Assembly (NCBI GenBank): GCA_024195265.1
Contig: JAJLRJ010000005.1
Span: 25,281,029-25,345,028, forward strand
Length of the DNA: 64,000 nt
Direction of reading: 5' to 3'
Origin: Dendrophyllia cribrosa
Lineage: Eukaryota; Cnidaria; Anthozoa; Scleractinia; Dendrophylliidae
The notes beneath the pieces were generated by a model. The model worked only from the letters and a program-made list of their open reading frames with translations, was not told where the DNA came from and searched no databases. Below, piece by piece: positions 34,308-43,342 of this stretch (positions are counted from its first letter, which is position 1; each line of letters starts with the position of its first letter). Both the position numbers and the translations under genes were made by a program.

Positions 34308-35049
34308 TTATTCTATACTTTTCAGAATCAGTGAGAAAGCTGTATCTGCGCCATTCAAGTTAACTAATCTTCTTTTTCCATCTGTGATGTATATTCGGAT
34401 ACTACTGATAGTATTTTTATTAACTGGGTTATATGTAACCCGTTTAGGTTCTAAAGTGAAGCTATAACTAGGTTGGAGTACACTGGTAGAGAAGCTATAA
34501 ATGATGTCTGTATCTTGACCGTCGACAAGTGAATCATTAATTAGGTCACAATGGATATTCAAAATATCGGTGTCTTGACTTAGATTTGGTACTCTAGGAC
34601 CAATATTTGTTCCACTTGTCAATACTGTCTTATCAAACCCGATTAGATCATTAAAATTGGAATGCGTTAAATCAAGCTGATAATTCTGAGCAATGTAATC
34701 GTAACCCTAAATGTTGTCTGATCAAATTCAAGAGTGATTGGATATTCATCACCGTTCTTTGTTATATTTTATATATTCATCGAAATCAGTATAATTCCAT
34801 ACTCCTGATGGAAATTGTATGTTGTGATAAGTTGTACCATTATTAGAGCTATATTTTATTAATTGATTGTTGTATCCTGCGTTAACATTGAACCATGTGA
34901 AACTCATATTGATAATTCTGTTAAGACCGATAACATATTGAGAATTACTATCCAATATCATTGTTAGTAAATTTTGTTGTGAAATCTTCAGGTTTATTAT
35001 TTAATTGGGACTTCACACTGTAGGAGGATAATACTATCTCTCGTTCCAT
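34308..35049 (-). pseudogene. Minor capsid (penton-like) protein, frameshifted
   Basis: The start at 35049 (MEREIVLSSYSVKSQLNNKP) follows TTTATTATAT. Frame changes are needed near 34965 and 34760-34690. Recognisable blocks are VIGLNRIINMSFTWFNV, FPSGVWNYTDFDEYIK, FDQTTFRVT, DLTHSNFNDLIGFDK and the C-terminal IRIYITDGKRRLVNLNGAD. The same order occurs in the penton-like single-jelly-roll proteins of cnidarian Polintons. It would plug capsid vertices. Length about 245 codons. Confidence 0.72.
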
Positions 35050-35127
35050 ATATAATAAAGTTATATTATTATATTTTGAATATTATTATACATTTATTAT
35101 ATTGTGATCTATTGATTTTCGATATTT

Positions 35128-36052
35128 TCAATAATGTGTCAATATAGTTACTCCCATATTTCGCATCTCAATGCTGGTATTCCCTGCCAATCTTTCACCA
35201 ATAATCAATTCCAATTTTTTTAAAAGCTGCTTTGCATCATTAAAAAACATAATATTTCCACCTCTCTGTTTTTTTCCCCGACTCTGGATTCCAGAACCTT
35301 TTATTGTTTCCTTATTATAATATTTTATGTATTCATTTAAAGTAACTCTTGCATTGTCTATTCTTTTGTTTCGCATTTGTCTCTCAGCTTCTGATATAGC
35401 CCCACTTTTGAACTGTTTTGTAACATGTGACTTATAACCACCTAATTGACTTCTTTTTGCTTTAGCATTTTTTATAATCTTATTAAGATAGGTCTAGTTT
35501 TTTGTGTCATTTCTGGTTGATTTAACCTCATTTCCACATTTTCATAATCCGTAATACCAATATCATTCAAAATCTCATTACTTTATCTTCATCATCTAAT
35601 CCATAGTCCATCTCTCTTCTTCATATTCTGGTGGTAATTCATCTGGTTCATCACCAAAGTACTGAGGATCAACATAAATCTCCTTTTCCCTTCCAGAAGA
35701 TCTTGTAAAGATTCTTCATATGTTGGTGGTTTTGGCACCAGTTGTTTTTCTTGTTTGGTGGGACATAATCACCAAATAAATCATCAACTTGCATGTCTTC
35801 GAAAGGGTCAACTTCAGGCATGTATCAATACCTTGTCAGCTTTTTTAGGTGCTCGTTTCTTTCTTATAGGTACCCTTAAATCTAATTACTGTCGATAACA
35901 TCATCTAATTTACTAGTACTGGTTTGAATACCTTCGTCAACGATTCCTGACTTATCTATGACAAGATTATGTTTTGTGATTGTCATGAACATAATTAATT
36001 TATTCCTAATTCAGATTTTTTTTGCAAGTTCTTTCCATTTAAGTAAACTCAT
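35128..36052 (-). pseudogene. PPxY-containing structural or exit protein, heavily frameshifted
   Basis: Start at 36052 (MSLLKWKELAKKI) after AATATAATAAAA; the end at 35128 lies in an open frame with MRNKRIDNARVTLNEYIKYY and TIKGSGIQSRGKKQRGGN. About eight single-base breaks lie between. Two acidic proline motifs stand out: VPKPPTYEES (near 35725) and ELPPEYEEE (near 35630), both PPxY. PPxY motifs bind NEDD4-type WW domains and serve as late domains in enveloped viruses. I-K-G-S-G fits the protease consensus. It is divergently transcribed from the ATPase gene. Confidence 0.6.
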
Positions 36053-36108
36053 TTTTATTATATTATTAGGTTACATAAAATTTGGAAATCATATATAAAA
36101 AAGAGCAT

Positions 36109-36156
36109 TTTACACCGTGTTGTACACTGTGTTGTACACCGTGTTATACACCATGT
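36109..36156. promoter_or_regulatory. Four 12-bp repeats in the bidirectional promoter
   Basis: Four head-to-tail units of the form TGTACACCGTGT (36109, 36121, 36133 and 36145), each holding the near-palindrome ACAC-N-GTGT. They lie between the divergent genes starting at 36052 and 36188. They are a likely binding array for a regulator. Confidence 0.75.
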
Positions 36157-36187
36157 TATATTGAAATAATATACCCATATAATATAA

Positions 36188-36823
36188 ATGATAATACCAA
36201 ATTACGACGTTGAAGACGATGTGGTCTCGAACTTTAGACAGTTATATGATTTCATGCCCGATCGATCATTTCGGATGTTGGTTTGCGGCCCAAGTGGTTC
36301 GGGAAAAACAAATACACTTATGCATATGATTTACAATTTATTGTACTTTGATAAAATATACCTGTATGCGAAAAACTTAGAGCAGTCCAAGTACCAGAAT
36401 CTTATAGATATGTTCCAGCCAATAAGTGATGAAGCTGGTTATGATGTTATTGAAGCAAGCAATAATGAAATTATTCCTGTAAATGATATTGATAGTGAAA
36501 GTCAGAAAATGGTAATATTCGACGATTTCGTATGTGATAAAAACCAAAAACCATTAGTCGACTATTTTATACGAGGGAGACATAAAAATTGCAGTGTGAT
36601 TTATCTGAGTCAAAGCTACTATAAGACACCAAAAGACATAAGATTGAACTGTTCACATTTCTGTCTTTACGAATTCCCAAGTACCAATGAGAAAAGTCTA
36701 ATTTGCCGTGAAAACAGTATTTCAAAACAATTATATGATAAAGCAACTAAAGAACCATTTTCATTTTTATGTATAGACAAACCAAGGAAATTCACAACCA
36801 AAAATTTTAATGAAAAAATATAA
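36188..36823 (+). CDS. FtsK/HerA-type DNA packaging ATPase (A32-like)
   Basis: 211 codons, intact. Walker A CGPSGSGKTNTL (G34-T41), Walker B KMVIFDDFV (D112-D113), and a downstream NCSVIYLSQSYYKTPKDIR that fits sensor/arginine regions of the A32-like family. Length is typical of Polinton ATPases. The ATG follows CATATAATATAA. It drives genome packaging into capsids in related viruses. It lies head-to-head with the PPxY gene and just upstream of the fibre-like gene. Confidence 0.93.
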   Translation: MIIPNYDVEDDVVSNFRQLYDFMPDRSFRMLVCGPSGSGKTNTLMHMIYNLLYFDKIYLYAKNLEQSKYQNLIDMFQPISDEAGYDVIEASNNEIIPVNDIDSESQKMVIFDDFVCDKNQKPLVDYFIRGRHKNCSVIYLSQSYYKTPKDIRLNCSHFCLYEFPSTNEKSLICRENSISKQLYDKATKEPFSFLCIDKPRKFTTKNFNEKI

Positions 36824-36850
36824 TCAAAGTAATATAATGTTATTATATAA

Positions 36851-38911
36851 ATGAGTTACTCAAACGGACGTTTACCTGAATCAACATTTAATAATCAATC
36901 TCAACGGGGATTACCTGGTGTCGGGTTTGTATTAACAGATGACGGAAATTATTATATTCAGAATAAAAGATTGACAAATGTTGCAGAAGCTATTAACAAT
37001 AACGACGTGATCACAAAGCATCAGGTTGACACGCTTGGAACAAGTTTGGAAAACAAACTGATTCAACTGAGGGCTGATTCTCTTCAGGTTGACGGATCAT
37101 CTCACATGACTGGAGATCTTGATTTGAGGGGACATAAACTAATTCTACCCGGTGAGATTGATATGGATAGAAAATTAATTACAAACATGGACACTGATGA
37201 AAATAATGATCTTTGTGCAACTAATATGATAACTCTTAAAAATTATAATAATAATAAAAAAGCTAATATTACAGATGCATATATGAAAAATGAAAGAATA
37301 GTATTAACTGATCATTTAGATGCTAATTATCATTCTTTATTGAACGTTCAAGCAGCTGGCGATAACGATGCTTTTCCTTTTAATCATGGGAAGACACATT
37401 TTTTAAATTATGATGGTCAACAATACGATGCGAAGAATAAGAAAATCATAAATTTAGAAACAGATGAATCCAATGATTTAAGTAGTGTAAACATGGTAAC
37501 TTTAAAAAAATATCATCCTGATGTTCCTTCACATACTCATGAAGTTACTAAAGATATTGATCTGAAAGAACTTCATAATGTTGTCAAGTCAAAACCACAG
37601 ACATACTTGGATTTAGCTGCAAGTTACAACAATCTTGTTTCATATAATGATGTTAAAAACATTTTTGTCAGTCGTAAAGAGATGTTGTCAATGGAGACTG
37701 GTTTGGATATGAATAATAATACAATTTTCAATATAAAAGATCCAACAGCAGTTGATCATGCTGTGAATAAAGGGTATGTGGATAATTTAACTAATCTAAA
37801 AGCAGACAAAACATATGTTGACGCTAAAACAAGCGGAAATAACCTAAGAATAACACAAAATGAAGCCTCAATCAACGACATACAAACGAAAAAACTCGAC
37901 AAATCGGATTACAATACTGGAGTTGTTAAGTTAAAACAAGATCTGGAGGAGAAAATCAGTCATACATATATTACAGGAAACCAACAAGAGGATGTATTCA
38001 GGTATTTAATGCTGGACATTAATGAAAGCAGTAGCGAATCAAATATCACTGTAACTGGAATCGTTGATTTTCAACAATCCCTACATAAACTGAATAAAAA
38101 AGCCTATGAGTTCACCCTAAAGGTTGACAACAGTGGCCTATACCGATCAAGAATTAGTTTTAATCTGCATCCGGTACCTATAGGTTATTATACGCTCGTC
38201 ATTGAATTCTACCCGATACAAATGAGTGCAATCAGTGTCACAGCTCAAGCGAGTACGATGAATATTCAAAAACAAACAACGAAGCTGTTCCAAAATTATT
38301 CAAGGACAATCGTTCAAATACATAGATGGACTCAAGTACCTCCAAATTATTTATTCATCGATCTCCATGGCCGAACGATCGCTAATCCAGCTACTGGTCA
38401 TCTAGTTGTTTATGGTGTAAAAGGCTACCAGAATGATGTCAGTACTGATATATACGACAATGTATATTTTATTAAAAATGGTCTTATGAAAATGGAAGTA
38501 GATTTGGATATGAATGGTAGAAAACTTATTGGTTTACCAAAACCGAAAAATAAATTCATATTTTCAGGAAATTATACGAAAAATAAGAACAGTAATAATA
38601 TCATATTCAACGGTTCATCATCATTTATTGCATTAATTAATTTGAAATTAGTAAAATTATGGTTGATGATATTGGACGATAAACCGCCTGAAGGATATGA
38701 ACAAATGTTTATATTAATTCATAACACTTCGTTCGCTCCGCAGAATTGGGAAAAAACATCAAATAAAATTTTATACACTTTCAATATATCAACATCAGTT
38801 ATCAATTTCAGGGAAGATGCAGACGTACAAATCAAATTGATATTATCAGATCATGGTAATTCATTTCCTCCACATAATTGTCATGTTAGTGCGCTTTTTG
38901 AAGAGTTTTAA
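36851..38911 (+). CDS. Fibre/tail-fibre-like protein with shaft repeats
   Basis: 686 codons, intact, ATG right after TTATTATATAA. Several related segments recur: LDLRGHKLILPGEIDMDRKL, KNKKIINLETDESNDLSSVN, LDMNNNTIFNIKDPTAVDHA and VDLDMNGRKLIGLPKP. Each has a D-x-N/G-x(2)-I/L-x-x-I/L pattern followed by DxxxATN/VNKGYV, as in phage tail fibres and fibre-like proteins of Polintons. A helical stretch (NLRITQNEASINDIQTKKL) precedes a beta-rich region near residues 395-520, a candidate receptor-binding head. The attachment role is inferred. Confidence 0.7.
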   Translation: MSYSNGRLPESTFNNQSQRGLPGVGFVLTDDGNYYIQNKRLTNVAEAINNNDVITKHQVDTLGTSLENKLIQLRADSLQVDGSSHMTGDLDLRGHKLILPGEIDMDRKLITNMDTDENNDLCATNMITLKNYNNNKKANITDAYMKNERIVLTDHLDANYHSLLNVQAAGDNDAFPFNHGKTHFLNYDGQQYDAKNKKIINLETDESNDLSSVNMVTLKKYHPDVPSHTHEVTKDIDLKELHNVVKSKPQTYLDLAASYNNLVSYNDVKNIFVSRKEMLSMETGLDMNNNTIFNIKDPTAVDHAVNKGYVDNLTNLKADKTYVDAKTSGNNLRITQNEASINDIQTKKLDKSDYNTGVVKLKQDLEEKISHTYITGNQQEDVFRYLMLDINESSSESNITVTGIVDFQQSLHKLNKKAYEFTLKVDNSGLYRSRISFNLHPVPIGYYTLVIEFYPIQMSAISVTAQASTMNIQKQTTKLFQNYSRTIVQIHRWTQVPPNYLFIDLHGRTIANPATGHLVVYGVKGYQNDVSTDIYDNVYFIKNGLMKMEVDLDMNGRKLIGLPKPKNKFIFSGNYTKNKNSNNIIFNGSSSFIALINLKLVKLWLMILDDKPPEGYEQMFILIHNTSFAPQNWEKTSNKILYTFNISTSVINFREDADVQIKLILSDHGNSFPPHNCHVSALFEEF

Positions 38912-38913
38912 TA

Positions 38914-39416
38914 TAATAACCAAAACAGGCATCTTCAATTTTAATCACATAGGAAAAACATACACCATATTTTTATATATAAAAGCTACATTTAATATAA
39001 TCAATAAATATACATGCCTAATTTGGAGCAAGCAATTAATTTTTGTAATAAATTTTTCACAACCCAAAAAAAACCTACATCCTAATACTAAAGATGAAAT
39101 ATTAAAATCGGCTTTAATATATCAATTTTTGTACGTTAACTATTTGAATAAGCCAATATCATTTAACCAAATATTAGAAAAACACTCTGACATTGGATTA
39201 ATAGGACCAGGTTCTTGTACTCTAAATACCAAATACCAATTTTTAATTAAACATGCTATTTTTCATGATGCATTTGGAAGATTTTATAATGACTATGAAA
39301 TGGGGCCTGGATACACATATTGCTTCCTTTCAATACCGAAGAAATTAAAAAGATCTCCAATAATGGGTCAAATCTCTGGATTATTATATTGCCTCATTTC
39401 AAATCCTAAAATTTAA
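38914..39416 (+). CDS. Hypothetical protein behind a duplicated gene start
   Basis: An open frame continues to 39416 and contains NTKDEILKSALIYQFLYVNY, HSDIGLIGPGSCTLN, FHDAFGRFYNDYEMGPGYTY and SPIMGQISGLLYCL. I do not recognise the family, but the sequence looks coding. Its upstream part (38914-38960) copies the promoter and first 14 codons of the gene at 39444 (CATCTTCAATTTTAATCA in both), but the ATG is lost (AACC instead of ATG). The coding start is therefore unclear. Confidence 0.45.
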
Positions 39417-39443
39417 TTATTATTATCCAAATATATAATATAA

Positions 39444-39932
39444 ATGACTGAAACAGACATCTTCAATTTTAATCATATTGATAAAAGCATCAGCAAAGAA
39501 AAACTATCTGAAATCAAAGCATTATATCGATTTTATCACAAGCGTTTTTGGTGCTATAAGAAGGCTTTCAAATATTTCAAGAGATTGAATTTAGCTATTA
39601 ATTTATCATCAGTTTCTTTAATATCCATTGGTACAATAGCTGGTTCAATAACATTGAACCCTATTATTTTAGGAGTAATTAGTGGTAGTGGTTTATTGAT
39701 TAAGACATACAGCGAAATTAAAAACTATAAAAGAAAAATAGAAATGTCTAAATTTGCATACACAACATATGAGAAGGTACTCGTTGATTTACGGTCTTTT
39801 TTAAGAGGAATGCAATTTAACCATATCAATTTTATCAATAATATGAGGTTGCTAGACGAAACGATAATTGATCTTTGTACTCTTGATGAAAAATTTGAGA
39901 AACAATATGATAAAAAATTCACTTCCGAGTAA
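39444..39932 (+). CDS. Two-helix membrane protein of unknown role
   Basis: 162 codons, intact; ATG after ATATAATATAA. An N-terminal helical region (YRFYHKRFWCYKKAFKYFK) precedes two hydrophobic segments (about residues 52-68 and 70-88: INLSSVSLISIGTIAGS, then ILGVISGSGLLIKTY) joined by a TLNP turn. A conserved-looking helix follows, FAYTTYEKVLVDLRSFLRG. Similar proteins occur in other cnidarian Polintons. The layout (helix, 2TM hairpin, Tyr-containing helix) is like SLATT-type 2TM effectors; that link is speculative. Confidence 0.6.
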   Translation: MTETDIFNFNHIDKSISKEKLSEIKALYRFYHKRFWCYKKAFKYFKRLNLAINLSSVSLISIGTIAGSITLNPIILGVISGSGLLIKTYSEIKNYKRKIEMSKFAYTTYEKVLVDLRSFLRGMQFNHINFINNMRLLDETIIDLCTLDEKFEKQYDKKFTSE

Positions 39933-40015
39933 ACTTTTAGAGTAAATTTTACTAACAAACTTTTCATTCAATAACTCATTCATAGGGAAAACCCCCTTTG
40001 CATGACGATATTGGA

Positions 40016-40591
40016 TCATTTATTAATAATTGTTTGTATTTGATCACCTATTAACAATAGGATATTATCCCAATATTGTTTATAGCAAGTTAATGTTCTT
40101 TTCGATTTAGATAAAGGTATATCATTTTCAATTGGTAATTTTAACATCTTAAATAATTGCTTTAAAATGTAATCAATATTTATCATACGTTTTCGGTTTC
40201 CATTTATCTGTGGCAAAATTTTATCTATCTCCTCAAAAATTTTCATGATTTTAGTTATATTATTGTTTGATATCTGTAATTTGTGTTGGCTACAGATGTC
40301 ATTTATTGTGTTTTGGATATGATATTTCCGATGATATACCGATTTTCGCCGTATTTTAAATCGATTTTCAAAATAGTCAATATATTTTTCATTAACATAA
40401 TTATATCCGTAAACGCAGCCACATTTTATACAAACACTCATGCCATCTATATTATTTATATCTTGTTCACTACAACATGACTCGACCACTCTCACACTAC
40501 TATCAACTTCTACTAATTTTACGTCACAAAAATCACAAATAAAATTACCCATTGCTTTCAATTCATCGTGAATTATCTTATCACAATTCAT
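40016..40591 (-). CDS. VLTF3/TFIIB-like zinc-ribbon transcription factor
   Basis: 191 codons, intact. A zinc-ribbon-like head (CDFCDVKLVEV, later CCSEQ and VCIKCGCVYGYNY) is followed by KIRRKSVYHRKYHIQNTI and a helical repeat region ending SKRTLTCYKQYWDNILLLIG. The order of Cys pairs, R-x-SVY-x-R-x-YH and a TFIIB/cyclin-like helical tail matches the poxvirus late transcription factor 3 family and its Polinton relatives. It would control late gene transcription, fitting the uniform promoters of this element. The ATG follows ATAATAGTATAG. Confidence 0.65.
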   Translation of the reverse strand: MNCDKIIHDELKAMGNFICDFCDVKLVEVDSSVRVVESCCSEQDINNIDGMSVCIKCGCVYGYNYVNEKYIDYFENRFKIRRKSVYHRKYHIQNTINDICSQHKLQISNNNITKIMKIFEEIDKILPQINGNRKRMINIDYILKQLFKMLKLPIENDIPLSKSKRTLTCYKQYWDNILLLIGDQIQTIINK

Positions 40592-40699
40592 TCTATACTA
40601 TTATATGAGATAATATTTTTAAAACAATAGCTATAAGCGAGAAAACAAAAATAGCGAACATGTAAAAATCGGCTAACGCGAATTTATTGCTACCGAACG

Positions 40700-41335
40700 A
40701 TGTCATTTCCTCACAATAAATATTCCCACGCGTGGGAAACTATCTTTGTTCCATTGCGTAGATGTTATTTTTAATCCAAATGCTAATCATGGAAGCTGTC
40801 ATAAAAGGTGATGAAACAATAAATATTCCCACGCGTGGGAAACTGAACCAATATAAACAAGAGTGGAAGGCATAATATTTCGCACACCTTTGATATCACT
40901 GATGGATAAACAGCGTTTTATTGAGTTTAGAACAGACCGGGCAAAGTTGAGAGATCTTGTAAAGTTAAATCAAACCCCATAATATGTTGAAAATATTTTC
41001 TCTCGTGATCTGAAACAATAGCTATAGTGATGACTCATTTCATAGGGGGCTTCCCCTGTTTTTTCCGAGAATGTCACACACCGATAACTCCATCCTGTTT
41101 ACAATCTGATGACTCATTTCCTCACAATAAATATTCCCACGCGTGGGAAACTATCTTTGTTCCATTGCGTAGATGTTATTTTTAATCCAAATGCTAACTC
41201 TTTGATGGTTGTCATAAAAGGTGATGAGACAATAAATATTCCCACGCGTGGGAAACTCAACCAATATAAACAAGAGTGGAAGGCATAATATTTCGCACAC
41301 TTTTGATATCACTGATGGATAAACAGTGTCACACA
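40700..41335. repeat. Duplicated non-coding block with four copies of a 16-bp palindrome
   Basis: TTCCCACGCGTGGGAA lies at 40723-40738, 40826-40841, 41134-41149 and 41239-41254, always inside AATAAATATTCCCACGCGTG and followed by GGAAACT. The surrounding segment (CTATCTTTGTTCCATTGCGT, then GCATAATATTTCGCACAC) occurs twice with a period of about 411-413 bp. No gene is present. It is a candidate origin, packaging or regulator-binding region. Confidence 0.9.
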
Positions 41336-41375
41336 AAGGAAATCACGCAATGGAATAAACGCACTTTGTTTTTAT

Positions 41376-41472
41376 TAACATATAGTTTAATCATTTTATA
41401 GAAACATATAGTTTAATCATTTTTATGGAAAACATATAGTTTAATCATTTTATAGAAACATATAGATTAATC
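41376..41472. repeat. Tandem repeat, about 25-30 bp unit, four copies
   Basis: AACATATAGTTTAATCATTT repeats at about 41377, 41403, 41432 and 41457 (the last with GATTAATCAG). It lies directly inside the right terminal repeat. Confidence 0.85.
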
Positions 41473-41482
41473 AGAAATTGAG

Positions 41483-41938
41483 ATCAAACATGAAAACTAT
41501 AAAAATACGCTATTTGAGAAAAAACAGATGCACCACAGAATGAAAACAATCAGAAGCCAAAAACATCAACTAGGAAGTTATGAAATCAATAAAGTATCAC
41601 TCAGTTGTTTTGATGACAAAAGATATCTGCAAGAAGATGGAATCAGCAGTTATGCATATGGCCATTATGCGATTATTAATTAAATCCAAAAATATATCCC
41701 AGAAGTTAGAAACCATTATCTATATTCCAGAAATACGAGCGCAATTTAATAGACACCAATATATGAAAACCAATATATATTCCCGAAAACGAGCGCAATT
41801 TCATAGACACCAAAATACGAGCGCAAATCCGATATAAACCATTATATGGATGCCATTATATGGCTGTAGTATCGGGGTTGGGTTTGGTAACAGCGCATTT
41901 TGCAAAAATGCGCCGGTACCCCCAACCCCTATACTACT
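41483..41938. repeat. Polinton right terminal inverted repeat
   Basis: This is the reverse complement of 19624-20080 with small differences; one GCGCTCGTATTT-type sub-repeat is slightly changed. It contains a duplicate of the last polymerase codons (MKTIKIRYL then RKNRCTTE) and ends with the 74-bp hairpin and CT before CATATA. Confidence 0.95.
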
Positions 41939-41944
41939 CATATA

Positions 41945-43342
41945 ACCTTGCAACTGTAAAACTAACGTCCAAAATGACACTAAGGCAATAGATAACAATT
42001 AGTATACGAGGGTATCCGTAGGTCTTACACAAAGACCCTCTCCTCTCCTCTCCTTCCTAATATAACGTGATTCAAATTTAATTATTAACATCTGTAAAGG
42101 TTTGGAGTAAACAAATAAATGAAAAAATAAATGAAATGAAGAGTTGATACCATTAAGCATGGGATATTTCTGAAGAATTAACTCAAATTTTTTTTTATTA
42201 TTTTTTTTATTTTAAATGAACTAGTAAAATGACAATATGGATAACAAAACAATAAATCCCACAATCACACCAACTCATCTCAACTCAAATATTATGGAAA
42301 AGGGGGGCATTGTCCTAAAGTGGTTTAAAAAATTACTCAACGGGAAGAAAACAAGTGGTTAAATTCAAGTCAAGTAGACCACGAAGCTTAGCAATCAAAA
42401 GATTGAGAACCTCAGAGTTCTGCTCTCGGGCCTCTTAATTCTTATTTACATTAATAATATCTCCAAGGTGCTTACAGATTCTATGATTTATCCTTTTTGC
42501 TTCTTGTGACAAATCTGTTCCTTAGCTATAAAGGTGTCGGTAGATACTGTGTTTAATACCATGAAGCGGAACCACGGAAGATTACATCATGGTTTCGGTC
42601 TGTAAAACTGATAGAACAAGAAACTGTACACAGGTTAAAGTCGTGGCATCTCTAACCCATGGCCGTCCTGATTTCCGAGTGTTTGAGGGCTTTCCTGAGA
42701 AACACTAACATTGTGTCTGAAAAGTAAGACTACATTCAAGTCAGGTAATGACCAACATGACATTTAGAGACTCGTGCATTTTATGGCAGGAGCATGTCGT
42801 TTTCCCAAACCCGTATAGTAAAACGCGTATGGTTCACCATTAAAAATCCTTTAATAGGAAAAAATTTCGGTCTACTAAACAATTTAAAACAAGCACTAAA
42901 CGGAGAACTATAAACGTGTGTGTAGAAAAATTGGAGATAAATTTAAGAACCTGAACCTTGAGTGCTATTTCTAGAGTACAACACAAAAAATAATTTTATC
43001 TGCTCTATGTTGAAAGAAGAGCACTGGCGACCTGCAAAATCTCCCCTTTTGAGTATACAAGCATGTTTCGCGATTCGCTATGTTTTCCTTACTGCTTATA
43101 ACAACTAAGCGACCTGATCTCTTACATCACTATTAAATGATGGCATTAGCTTTCTATGACAATTATACCGGCCATAAATATTTGTTAGAACGCTAAAACA
43201 TAGTTAGGCTGACTTACCACGACTACAAGTCCACCTAGTGCGGACGCATAGTGTGAACGAACGACCGTTATCATCGAAATCTTAGCCCGAAAAACAAGCA
43301 GTTTAAACCTCATCGGCGTTACGCCACGAGTAACGGGAGGAA
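41945..43342. other. Right flank of the Polinton, no recognised gene
   Basis: There are only short frames and no clear repeat. Confidence 0.4.

Larger units (their letters stand above)
19624..41938. mobile_element. Polinton/Maverick element, 22.3 kb
   Basis: The element has a perfect 6-bp target duplication (CATATA at 19618-19623 and 41939-41944), AG...CT termini, about 457-bp inverted repeats, and the defining gene set: protein-primed polymerase B, retroviral-type integrase, adenain-like protease, packaging ATPase, and major and minor capsid proteins. Six-base duplications and this gene set are diagnostic of Polintons. It carries a later 4.67-kb transposon in the integrase gene (24945-29614); without that it would be about 17.6 kb. 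Several genes are frameshifted, so the copy is probably not autonomous as sequenced. Confidence 0.97.

Noticed and set aside
19598..41944. A CRISPR-like array among the repeats
   Set aside because: The palindrome copies and tandem repeats have irregular spacing and homologous spacers, and this is an animal genome.
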